Positions 21,045 through 32,297 of a DNA stretch of 64,000 nucleotides are shown piece by piece. This DNA comes from Coniferiporia sulphurascens. Taxonomy: Eukaryota; Basidiomycota; Agaricomycetes; Hymenochaetales; Hymenochaetaceae. The stretch lies in the NCBI GenBank assembly GCA_002794785.1, contig NBBA01000004.1, positions 1,426,001-1,490,000 on the forward strand, given 5' to 3'. The translations under genes were made by a program, and so were the position numbers. The notes under the pieces were generated by a model that saw only the letters and a program-made list of their open reading frames with translations, ran no database searches and was not told where the DNA came from. How positions within the stretch are numbered: position 1 is the first letter of the stretch; each line of letters starts with the position of its first letter.

Positions 21045-21639
21045 ATATCCGCTTGTTGTTTCTTGCTTTTTATTGGGCCGGAGGCTCTTATGTTTTTGTT
21101 AGACAAGAATAAAGTTCCGCTCTGTATTTGCTTTTTATCTCGCTAAAGAAGCAAAGAAGAAGAAGAAGAAAAATATCTTGGACATGAGGTCGATGCTTAC
21201 TACCCACCTGCTTTAGAGCTATGATTTATAAGTATCACAGTCAAGTACGATCATGAAAAAAAATGAAAGGCCAAATATATTGACATCCGAGTAGTCCTTG
21301 AGGGGTTGTCATATGATCAACGTCAGTCATAGACGCCGCGTTGTTATTATTTGTTTACAGTCAGACACGATCCCTCCCCCGGCTTTCTCCTTCTGGCCAC
21401 TACACATGACATGCTTCAGAATGCCGTCTGGCCGCACCTTATTGAACAATACTCCGCTTACAATTTCGCCGGTGACCTCACTGCGAGGTACCAGCACTGA
21501 GACTTCCATTACAGTATACAGTAACTAGAATACACAAAAATACAACATGGTGGCATTTATGAGCCATAAGCAATAATAATTACGTGACGCCGGAGACAAA
21601 CTGCAGTGAACGAGATGTCCCGGCTTAGGAACGCATTAT
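21045..21639. other. Convergent intergenic region
   Basis: 3' regions of SQT1 and of the RhoGEF gene. It has a short GAA repeat near 21150-21170 and no convincing ORF. Confidence 0.5.
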
Positions 21640-24600
21640 TCACATATCCCAGCCATTCCAGTACTCCTCGCTAGTATGCACACTTGTTATCGGCGACGTA
21701 ATCTCCGCCGTCTTGACAAGTTCAAACAGCTCGATGCTCTGTCCGTGCTTGTCGTTCCTCTTTCCCAGGCGGGACATGAGCAGAGGGACACTGTCCGGCT
21801 GTACGCTACCGTCTTGTGACGCTTCAGCACTAAGAAGGCCGACGTTCAGCAGCCGGGTGTCTGATCCTTCGATTACCTGTACGAGCCGGCCGGTCGCCTT
21901 GTGTCGTACCTCGATGAAGTCTGCGCTAATGAGGAGGACGTGCTCCCACCGCTCGGCGAAGCGCGTGGCCTTGGTCTCCCATCGCACAATGGCAGCACCG
22001 CGCGTCGGGTGACCGTGGCGGCTCACATAACAAGCGAATTCTATATGCGAGAGGATGGTTAGACAGTCGTATTCTCACCAAATTTCTTAACGAGAAACGC
22101 GAACCTTCATACAAGACCATATTCTCGTCCCTACTAACACGGGCGATACCCAGGGCATTCGCATCTTCACATCGCGCTTTCAGCGCCATAATTTTAGCGT
22201 CCGCAGGGGCGGTGCTGAAATCGGGGGCAACCAGAACTGCGGAGCTAGACAAGCTAATGCCCTATTTAGTGAACACAATTGTCGCTACTCATCATAAAGC
22301 CGCCTTACTTTGTTGGGTCGACAATTGACACATTTCTTTCGCCGGCAATTGCAATTGTTTTCGTCAAAGGAATAATGTCGGTTGCCTGGCGTGGGACATA
22401 GAAAGGCTACGAAGTAAGAGTTAGATACTTCGTTATACAATTATACAGCACGAGATCAAGGACCTACTTTCCCGAAAGATTTGTACGAGGAAGATTTCCC
22501 CGGATGCAAGCGAGATATGACTGGAGTTTTCACAGCTTCTAATGAATGAATCGTCGTCTGCCTGAAACTCTTCGACGCATAGACAACTAACGTAGTTCTT
22601 AGCAATCAGAGAAGAAACAGCGAAATTTAATAGCAGGACACATACCAATAGCGCGGTCTTTAATTATGCCTACTTTAACCATGCTCACACTATCTTGTCC
22701 GGAAACCTTTTCCATGGAAGCATCGAGAGCCTCGGGAGGCGAGCTCCCTTGACTGACACGTGCAATAAGATCCATGGAATACGAAAGGAGAATGTTGTCC
22801 GTATGGATCAGAACCTTATTGTGGTTTTGCAGAGCGGCGATGTGTATTACATTCTGGAAATTTAGTACCCGGCGGAATCCTGAACATAAATGAAATTATA
22901 TTTATCAGATCATATCTCGAAGAAGGCGGGAATGGACCCACTCGTTTCGCCTCGAATGCTAGCATAGATACCCCCTGCGCATCCGACTAATACGTAACCC
23001 CTGCCACCGCTTACTGCAAAGCAATGAATGACTTCTTCACAATTAACAATAAAGCAAGCACAAACCGAATGTTTCAGCTGCTGTGATTTCCCCAGTAGCA
23101 GCTTCGATCGGCGTGGATGTAACGCGCGTATTTCGTAGACGAAACACGCCATCGTCAATAGTGTTCGGCGCGAACCACTATAGTTTCCGTGAGTCCCAAA
23201 TTATCCGAGTTTACGGGACACAATAACACGTACTCTATTCCCATCCCGTCGCGCCTGGTGGATTGCGATGGTATTATTGAGAGCGTCCTGCCATTTACGC
23301 CGTGAAGCCTCTGTATTAGTGTACATCGTATAGCGGCGCGTTAGCTTTGCGGCAGCATGGTATATAGTAAACGGGTATTGTGGCCGGGTTTGGTAGCGCA
23401 GACTGTCGAGCAGCCCTCCTTCTTCCGACTTTTCTCTCCGTGACTCAGCCGGTTGATCAAATTGGCCGAGGCGGAGGAACTCGAGTGGTATTGGCTGTGG
23501 GTAATCTTTATTAACGGAAAAAACATAGAGGGAAGCTGAAGGGTACACACGCGCGAGGAGACCTCGTATTTCACCCCGTTTGCCCGCTTTTCCTCACGAG
23601 TAATTAAGACTAAACTAATGTTAGTACCGAGAAAACCTTAAAACGGAAATAAACGTACGATAATGATCAAGGAGGACTACGAAGTAATCATTCCAACCAT
23701 GCCAATCAATCTCGGAGCGTTGCCTCCTTGCCAGCGTTTGCGATTGTACTAAACTCCGACTGGCGTCTTGATCATCTAGATCCTGCGAAAATCATTACAT
23801 CGTAAATTAAGGTTCCAATCTATGGTTAGCAGAGTAAGCATGCACATACGATGATCTCTCCTTTCCTGAACACTAGGTTCTCCATCACGTTCCAAAATTT
23901 GACTTTGCTTTCCGCCGCCTCAATTCCCGGCTGCGTACTCTTGACGAAGTCACCCAATATACCGGTAATCAGAGGCATCGTCTCCTGGTCTGGATGATCT
24001 TCATCGGTGTGTTTCAGAAGATTTTCGAGTAAAAGAGCCAGGCGCGGTAGACGCGTGACCGGTCGGGAGATGAAAGTCACCAGATCGCGCTTGCGAATAT
24101 GTGGATCATGACCTGCATTTTGCAGGAAAGAACGGTAGGCGGAATTGCGCTTGAGTTCGGTACGGTGGCGTGCTTCAGATAGAGGGTAGTGTTTGATATA
24201 TGATTCATAAGCCGGCTGGAATTGCAATGTAGCTGTCGCAGAATGATTTTAAATAAGAGGGCACTCAGAATTGACTTTCAACCTACTTTCAAGAATGACA
24301 TCCGACACACTCTGTACGAGCGGATGCTGCTCACGCTGGCGGGAAAATAGGGACGCTAGCATGCGCTGGTGGAAGGAAAGCACTTCGTTGAGGTTCCAGA
24401 AGACATCCTGAATGAATTCGTCGATTTTAGCTTCAGCAATAGCGTTTGCAGTCCTAAGAGGCTCTATAAACACCTTCGCGACGTCAATATCACAAAGAAA
24501 TGGACAACAAAGGAACACACATCTATGACAGCCTCCAGATCGCTAACGTAGTCTCTCTCCGATTTGAATATTTCAAAGAGTATGGACTGGCGCTGGACTT

Positions 24601-25545
24601 CGCGTCCCCCAAGCGCTTCACGCGCGGTCTCGGGCACGAGTTTGTGCCATTCCTCATCCGCCGGCGTGAGCTCCCCAAGCTGGAATTTACGCAGCCCCTC
24701 ATCTGATTCAAGCCTGTAGAACATGGTTTTGGCGTGTTAGAAGATGTGAACCCAAATTGCACGTTGTGAATAATATAAGAGTAGAATGGAAATCGTGCGA
24801 AAGGATGATGCCTACGTCATATTTGAAAGCTCGTCGGTCAGCATCTCAGCAGATTCCTATACATAAAAATTATTATCCGAATTCCGTTTACAATATTGCT
24901 TTGAAAGGTCCGAGAAATAGCAGAGGATAAGCGAACTCCGCTCACCAGAGGATGATAATCCATTGATGCCGCATATGACGAGCTCGAGTTGTTCCGAGAG
25001 AGTTGCAGCATTGGTCCGTTCTCACTTAGCGTACCGCGGTGATGCGGCGGAGGAGCACGTACACGCTGTGACACGCTGCGCTGAATCTGTGGTTCGGGAA
25101 ACTGAAACGTACCCCCTTCGGGATTGAACGAGCTCGTCTCCGGCATTGTCAGGCCATCTTTAAGTCCACTCGAGTAAGTTTCGTGCCTCCGTCTACCGTT
25201 CGAAGTCGTATCATAACTATAGTCGTACGGGTCTTGTCCGTATGCGTGAGTACCATTAGCGTTGGCGCCTCCCTCCGGGCGATATTGGTTTTGTGGATAG
25301 GATGGAAAAGGCAAGTAGGGCTCGGCATCGAGGAATTGGTTATTTCCAGTGGCTACGATAGGCGTCGGGTTATTGTCACCATAACCATCGTATGCGTCGA
25401 GCTGTGCGTTAGCGGCTGCTGCATACGGGAGCCAACTGGTCGATGGCGATTGATGCCGGCGCACAATGGACGGTTCGGGAGACTGAGAGGGAATTGCGAC
25501 GTGTGGATGTGGGCGGGATGTGTGGTTGTAGTAAGAAGAAGACAT
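21640..25545 (-). CDS. Rho1 guanine nucleotide exchange factor, DH-PH-CNH (Rom1/Rom2-like)
   Basis: Large multi-exon gene on the minus strand. The N-terminal 210 residues are disordered and rich in Tyr, Pro, Ser and Asn. A linker (PADEEWHKLVPETAREALGG) leads into the DH domain (QRQSILFEIFKSERDYVSDL, then KRDLVTFISRPVTRLPRLALLLENLLKHT). The PH domain follows (KGEIID, then WNDYFVVLLDHYLLVL, ending near RKWQDALNNTIAIHQ). The rest, 21640 to about 23200, is a CNH domain spread over many exons. This order is that of fungal Rom-type GEFs, which activate Rho1 at the plasma membrane to drive glucan synthesis and the cell-wall integrity pathway. The ATG at 25545 (MSSSYYNH) is preferred; one at 25569 would add eight residues. 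Confidence 0.88.
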
Positions 25546-27204
25546 GAACAGCACCAACCGGCGCAGCAACTTTGGCGGTACAGTATGAGGTAGTAGTACA
25601 GCTTGAGAGCAGTGCAGATCATACCAGGACGAGTCAACTTATTTACGTAATAAACAGGGTCACGATATTTTGTGCTTGGTAAAGGACCACAGCAACAGTT
25701 TTAAACATGTAGCCTTTCAGACATAGGTGCGAGTAGGAATGGAAACAGATAAACGTCCATGTTCAGAACTATGGTCTGATTTGGGCGGGGCTATAATATT
25801 GATACCAATGGTTATAGCCTGTTCCGAATTTGGTCAAGTAGTTCAAGTATAGCACGCATATAGGCAGGATAAGCAACCAGTGGCGCCCCTCACTGAATGT
25901 GGGCACATTCAACTCGGTTCTACGTGACTACACCCTTGTTTCCGCTCTTCAACATGTATTCTACGAAACGTTGCGCGCAGCATCCGGACAAGATTCTGAA
26001 TACCTGCAAACCGTCCATTCCTTTACTATTCAGGTGCGAGTACCGCACTCGTACTTCTAAAACGGAGACAAGCCCCTATCGACTTCACGTCCGTCTGCTC
26101 CCTCTACTAGTGCAAGGCCAATAAGACGAAGACATTTGTCGCCTAAAAGGCCCACGTTAGACAGGTCTGGTATGCAGTCGCCTCCAATCGCCTATCATCA
26201 CCGGCGTCTTTGTTCGTAGCAAATCATCTGGAAGGATCGACGATTTTACCGAACCATGAGGCAGCAAGATGGAAGCATACCTTACGAAACATACTCCAAG
26301 AAACGAAGTTGGAATAAAGGTGAAGTCACTCCTTGGGCCCCACTCCGATTGCGCGTGTATTAATTACGCACGTATACATCCCCATCGTGTCCGCCGCAAG
26401 CCCACTAGGCTCCCGCAAGGCCGGATATTACGTTCGGCGTGCCGAAGACAGTAAACTCCTTTGAGCACATTAATAGTTGTGCCAAGCTTGAAGGTCCCCT
26501 TGAAACTTCTGCGTGGCGCCTACAACGGCGTTCCACGAGCATCGGAGGTTTTCGGCTGGTTAGCCTTGCGGGGATGCGAGTGCTATTTTTGGACCCGACG
26601 TACCAACTGGGATGAATCTTACGGCGGACCTTGGCCCGCGTCCCTCACCACCTGCCCTTTTTTTGACATATAGGAGGGCGGTTTAAGTGCCGTATGAGTG
26701 TGTCATGGACGCACTGTAAGTAAAACGGCGTGGGCTGCGAACTGCGATCACGGAGCGAGGGTGGCGGGTTCGTTCATGACGCATATATTCATATTGTACC
26801 CGATCTTCCCGCGCTAACAATAGTCCTAATATGTAAGCATGAACTTTTCTAGGTTTCAGTGCATCTTCCCACTGAATTGTTATTAGGATTTCAAGCAATC
26901 CATCCCACTTGCTTCGGACTGAGCTCAAGCAATCCTACGTGAGGATACTAGTCAGCTTATGTTGCGTCCTCGGTGCGAGATGCCGTCGTTCCACAACTTT
27001 AATATTTTCGGAAGCGAGAACTCCTTTATTTGGTCATGTTTGCATGCATTGATGGCTTCCCGAAGCGGGTTGGGAAGTATTCGGCAAGCGGCGCAATAGA
27101 AAAGCGACTGCGCGGCACGAGATTGATTTTCCCCAGGCAACGCTCTCCCCCTTCCATCCTCGCTTCTCCCCTCGTCCCACTCGTCCTCCCCCACTACATC
27201 AACA
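25546..27204. other. Gene-free region, about 1.65 kb
   Basis: Divergent upstream region of the RhoGEF gene and the GPI-protein gene. The open frames here are short and show no domain, intron pattern or codon bias that I trust. The last 60 bp before 27205 is a CT-rich leader typical of a strongly expressed fungal gene. Confidence 0.45.
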
Positions 27205-28269
27205 ATGAAGCTCACTCTTGGCTCTTTCCTCGCCCTCCTTGCGGCTGCTGGCGTCAATGCCCAGCTCTTGATCAACACGCCGTACGTAGTCAGCTTGTAA
27301 CAATGATAAGGCCAACATCAGCTGACGTAGCTGTTCCGGTTTTCTTCTGTCGTCCGCCTATCCAGCTCAAATGTCGTGGAGTGCCAGCCGATTCTCCTTA
27401 CCTGGTCGGGCGGATCTGGTATGTTCTTTTTCGACGTTTTCGTTCTCCGAGGATCCGTTCTAATTTTTCTCAGGCCCTTACTTCATCGTACGAGTCGTTC
27501 ACTTTTTTCACATACCTGTCTAATCGCAATATCTTCCGCTTTTTTTTCATACAATAGGGGTGAGTACATTGTTGTAGAATTGACCGGATAGACCTGTCGC
27601 TCGTTCTTACTGGTTCAAACTCCAAATAGTGTCGTTCCCGGCGGACAGCCTGGCGCATCGTCCCTTGAGACATTCAACAATGTGACCGGCACCTCGTTGA
27701 CCTGGTTGGTCAACCAGCCTGCTGGTTAGTTTTCGCCACGATGAGGTTTGCTTATACGCAGTATTGATTTGTTGGCACCAAGGAACTTCCCTTGGTCTTA
27801 CCATCCGTGACCAGACTGGTACCACTGAGGAGTCTGCATCTTTCTCAGTCCAAGATGGTATGTCGCACGCTTTGCGCTGAAATCGGCTGAGTATTTATGG
27901 GAGGCGGTGTGCTTTTCTAGGTACTACTGGCTGTATCTCGTCGTCTTTGTCCTTCTCTGCGGCTACCACGTCGGGCGCCGCGACGGGAAGTCCCGGAAGC
28001 ACCACTGCCGCTGGCACCGGCTCTTCCGCTTCGAGCACGGCCTCGACTGGCTCCTCATCCGGATCCACCGGCACAAGCGCGGCGACTTCTGGGTATGTGA
28101 CAGTTGCGTGACTAATGATGTCATCAATTTGACTTTTTATTTCCGCCTAAATAGCACGTCTACGGCGGCGGCTTCTTCGACGACATCGAACAGCGCGGCG
28201 ATGAAGCCCTTTGTGCAGATCGGCTCTGCAGGTGTCATTGGAGCGGCTCTTGTTGCGTTGTTTGCTTAG
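27205..28269 (+). CDS. Secreted Ser/Thr-rich GPI-anchored protein with Kre9/Knh1-like N-terminal domain
   Basis: Starts MKLTLGSFLALLAAAGVNAQ, a clear signal peptide. The small beta domain common in basidiomycete wall proteins follows (VVECQPILLTWSGGSGPYF, then VVPGGQPGASSLETF, then TSLTWLVNQPAGTSLGLTIRD). Then comes a Ser/Thr/Gly-rich stretch, likely O-glycosylated, and a C-terminal hydrophobic segment (GSAGVIGAALVALFA) fitting a GPI signal. At least six exons are seen. The join between PYFI and VVPGG (about 27485-27635) is not solved with simple GT-AG sites. The protein is expected at the cell surface or in the wall; related domains act in beta-1,6-glucan assembly in yeast, but a role here is inference. 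Confidence 0.8.
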
Positions 28270-29407
28270 AGCTCGACCAAGTACGACGAGGATGGGATGC
28301 CTCGAAGGAAAGGACAGAACAGACTATTTCGCTTGGTTGTCTCTCTTTTAGCGCTTGTGAACAGTGTATCCGACCACCCCTTGCGAACGAGTGGTTCTTC
28401 CTTTTTGGTTTTGGTTTGCCGGCTCTTTATCTTTGATAGTTACTCACCGGGATGTCTTCCCTCTTGTGCGCTGTTGTCGAGTCTATCCTGATTTTTACTA
28501 ATGGAGTTCTAAGCTCTCTTATAACCTTTTTTTCTTTCCTACTTTTTTCGAACGCTTCTTACGATCGTGAGGCTACGAGGTCACTAGACATAACGTTTTT
28601 ACGATGTGTTTATATGGCTTGGCTTAAGGGTCGCCCGTTGTTATTATAGACTCTCGTTTTCCGCGTGACTGGTGGCGAGTGAGCGTGAGTGGACCGGGAC
28701 TGCGCAGCAAGGTCACATGTCTTTCAACGTGACGTGTCATCCGGGACGCGTTAAAAGTGCCTGATCTTCGGCTGTCGCCGAGGGTTTTCCTCTGCTCTTT
28801 TGGGCGGTAGCGGGATAAATTTTGGGCTTGTTGCTATAAGCACGCCCATCTGTAGATGATCGGCCAGGCAGGAAAGATCGCGCATTTCACGTTATTGCAG
28901 AAGGGGTCATGCGACAAGCAGCCGAAGTAAAATCCGTTGACCCTGTGGGGGGCAGCCCTTGATAGTCTATATAGACGCTTCCGCCAGCCTATTACGTGCC
29001 GCCGTCCCGCAGATTCCCCGCGTCTCCAACCCCGCGTGAGCGCAGGCAGCGTCCGCCCCCGAAACACCAGCGCCCTCCTTCGGTGCCTTTTCCCCCAGAT
29101 TTACTGTCTCCCTCTGCCCCTGGCGCCGTCTTTCGCTTCATTGTACTACATACTCAACTTACGCTAGCCTCTTTCTACTACTTCAGCCGGATGTTCCTTC
29201 TCGCCCTTCCCCGGACTCGTCCCTTCTTGGATCTTTTAGCCGTGCTTTGGTTATATATAATATGCTGCTGCCTTTGGCGTCTGTTTCTGTCCTCTGTATC
29301 CCCCCGTGTTTTTCTGTTCCGCGTACTGGTTGTCCACTTCCGCATCGTCCGAGTCCGCACCCCCTTCCCCCTCTGCGTCGCACCACCAGGTCTATCCTGC
29401 GTAGCAC
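28270..29407. other. Intergenic region upstream of the sugar transporter
   Basis: The first 400 bp is the T-rich 3' region of the GPI-protein gene. 28960-29400 is C/T-rich, as in a fungal promoter and leader, which produces long but meaningless open frames. An in-frame stop just before 29408 limits the transporter start. Confidence 0.5.
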
Positions 29408-31994
29408 ATGCCAGTTAGAACGGGTTCAGAATGGTCGATCGTGGACTTCATTCATAGGGGGCCGTGGTGGCGGAACAGAGGTGAATACCCAGTGTCCACA
29501 ATTTTTTTTGTGTCAGAGCTCATGCGTACGTTCCAGGAATATTGATGCTTAACCTCTGCTTGATTATTCCCATGTTGACCTCTTGCATTAATGGCTATGA
29601 TTCGTCCCTCGTTAATGGTGGGTTCTTTATACCATGGACTATACCCAGTCCTCAGCAATCTGTGTATTAGGTCTGCAAATTCTCCCGGAATGGCAAGGCT
29701 ACTTTCACTCTCCAGATGGGGAAGCACTGGGTATGTTGGTCCCACTCTTTCTCCCCCGGCCCGACCCAGAATTCTTCCTATCCCCCTAACCTTCGCTAGC
29801 TCACCACCGACATTCTTTCAATGTAGGTCTAATTTCCGCCGCCCAAAATGTGGGCTCGTTGATCGTAAGTGCGGTGTTCAGCCCCCATGCGGCCATTTCT
29901 GTGACGCACGGGAATAATAAATCTTCGTTTGATTGGTGTTCTAGGCGATGCCATTAACGCCCCTCGCTTCCGACAACCTGGGCCGGCGCACTGCCCTTTT
30001 CATCGGCTCAGTGCTAATGGTTTCAGGGGTCGCACTTCAGTGCGCGGCCCAGACGGTAGCAATGTTCGTAGGATCGCGATTCATGAGTATGTCTCCCCTC
30101 TTCCCGTCCTTCCAGAATGGCAGCTCATTATTTGGTCCCCCCCCTCCCCTTTATCCCCGTTATTAAGTTGGTTTCGGACTTGCCTTTGCGCAGAACGCCT
30201 CGCCGCTCCTTATTACCGAGTTGGCATATCCCACACAGGTTTGTGCCGATTTAAATTCTATGTTCTTAGCAAACGAGCTAATTGTTGGCACATAGCGAGG
30301 CAAAGTTACTTCTATATACAATTCATCTTGGTATGTAGGGAGTATCATAGGTACGTTGTGCCCCTTTCCCCTTCGTTGTAGCTCGCAGCCACCTTTTTCA
30401 TCACCAGAATAAATGAATAGACGACTAAACATTAATCCATATAGCTGCATGGACATGCTTCGCGGCCTATAAGCGCAAAGATGGGTCTGCCTGGGGATGG
30501 AGGTGAAACCTCACGTCACTATCTATTACCCGTACTTACGCCTGCTTAATAATTCCAGAATCCCATCCATCATACAGGTATTTGGCTCGTTCCTCCAGGT
30601 ATTACTCGTTTGGTGTATCCCGGAGAGCCCCCGCTGGCTTGTCTCCCGTGAACGCGAGGGCGAAGCGGCGCGCATACTCGCAAAATATCATGTGTCCGGT
30701 GGGGATGAACGCTCTCCGCTCGTCGTGTTCGAGATGGCACAGATCCGGCACGCATTGAAAATCGAGCGAGAATACGCGCAAAGCACTAGTTGGCTTGGCC
30801 TGCTTGCCACACCAGGCAACCGACGCCGCGTACGCATCATTGTCGCCCTCGCATTGTTCTCTCAGTGGAGGTAAGTATTTTCACTCGTGTCAACTGCACG
30901 GTTATTTACATTCGTGCAGCGGCAACGGACTCGTGTCTTACTACATTGATCTCGTTCTTAACGGTGTGGGGATAACGGATCCCGGCAAAAAGGCTGAGAT
31001 CAATGGAGTATTGCAGATTTGGAACTTCTTTTGTGCATTTACTGCAGCACTTCTTGTCGACAAACTCGGACGGCGGACACTCTTTATAACTTCAAATGTG
31101 GGCATGCTGATCAGTACGTCTCGAACTGATTTCTTCGAGAAAATAGGTTGATCGAGTTATAATCTCTAGCATTTTCTATGTGGACACTCACTACCGCTTT
31201 GTATGAGACCATGAACAATGTTTCCGCCGCGAAAGGTACGTACCAATTCCTTGTAAGCGAGCTTCGCGAGATTTTGACAACCGCCTATCTAGCCACACTC
31301 CCTATGATCTTCTTGTTTTTCTTCTTTTACGACATCGCGTACACGCCCATGCTTATAGCATATACTCTGGAAATCCTGCCTTTTAATGTGCGCGCGAAGG
31401 GCTTCGCTGTAATGGTCAGTTTGTCTTTGTTCGCGAGCTTCGTCGATGGTCTGACTGAAGGGGGATGTAGAATATTACTGTTTGCCTTACATTGGCTTTT
31501 AATCAATTCGTCAACCCTTGGGCAATGGACGCTATAGGCTGGAAATATGTAGGTCTAACTTATTACTTACAGCCGGATTAATTGAAGTATTCATACTTAC
31601 CTTGCGACAGTACCTCGTGTATTGTGGATGGCTGGTCGTGGAGCTCTTGTTTGTCCTGCGCTATTTAACCGAAACAAAGGGTGGGCGTCGTATTTATAAC
31701 TTCATCTTTTTATGAGCGCTTAAAATTGATTCCCTGCCTGGTTTACTAGGGAGGACGCTCGAAGAGACTGCAGCGCTGTTCGATGGCGAATCCGTACCTC
31801 AGGAGATAGAGGCGACAGGAGGCGAAGCTGCAACCATGACCATGACACGCATGCCAACATACTTCCGGGAGATAACAGTTCAATACGAAAAAGCGGATGC
31901 GCGCGACTTTTTCGAGCAACGGGACGCAGATGCAAAATCAAGTTCTATCGAATCGCGAAGTGTGCGTTCGGATTTTCCCGTGTCTCCTGCATGA
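29408..31994 (+). CDS. MFS sugar transporter (hexose / lactose permease type)
   Basis: Fifteen exons keep the frame from 29408 to the TGA at 31992-31994, giving about 554 residues. The start exon (29408-29480) encodes MPVRTGSEWSIVDFIHRGPW and joins to the first membrane helix at 29537. Family motifs are NGYDSSLVNG, LQILPEWQ, DNLGRRTALFIG, PESPRWLVSRER in the central loop, QWSGNGLVSYYID, DKLGRRTLF, YTLEILPFNVRAKG and FVNPWA. Twelve helices are expected. It imports a mono- or disaccharide through the plasma membrane; the exact sugar cannot be read. It is convergent with the amylase gene 300 bp away. Small exons (38-81 nt) are common in it. Confidence 0.92.
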
Positions 31995-32297
31995 ATCGCC
32001 CCTTTCCCCATCTGTCCATCGCGCCCCCTCACTCTTTCTTCGGTTTTCTTTTTTTATGTCGTGTGCTCTCCGCTGTCATCTTGAATTGTTTTCGTATTGC
32101 CACCACCATCTCTATGCGTTCATTTTCCTTCATTTTCCACCATCTCCTACGACATCTGTAACCATATCTCATTTGGTGCGGTTGTGTTTCTGGGAAATCG
32201 AAAAAAGCCCTACTGAAAGGGCTGTACTAACAGCTTGTTTCTTGTAAAATTATATTCCGTGGAAAACCAGATAAAATTTAAAATGTCCCGTATGTTT
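31995..32297. other. Convergent intergenic region, 303 bp
   Basis: Shared 3' region of the transporter and amylase genes. It is T-rich in the first half. No ORF of interest. Confidence 0.5.

Noticed and set aside
21140..21175. GAAGAAGAA repeat as a regulatory array
   Set aside because: Short simple repeat in the 3' region of SQT1; no evidence of function.
27600..27625. GGTTCAAACTCC resembling a tRNA B box
   Set aside because: No matching A box or acceptor stem nearby, and it lies in an intron of the GPI-protein gene.
28996..29418. Long open frames in the C/T-rich region before the transporter
   Set aside because: They arise from pyrimidine-rich leader sequence that lacks stops; no domain, and the transporter start at 29408 accounts for the end of the region.
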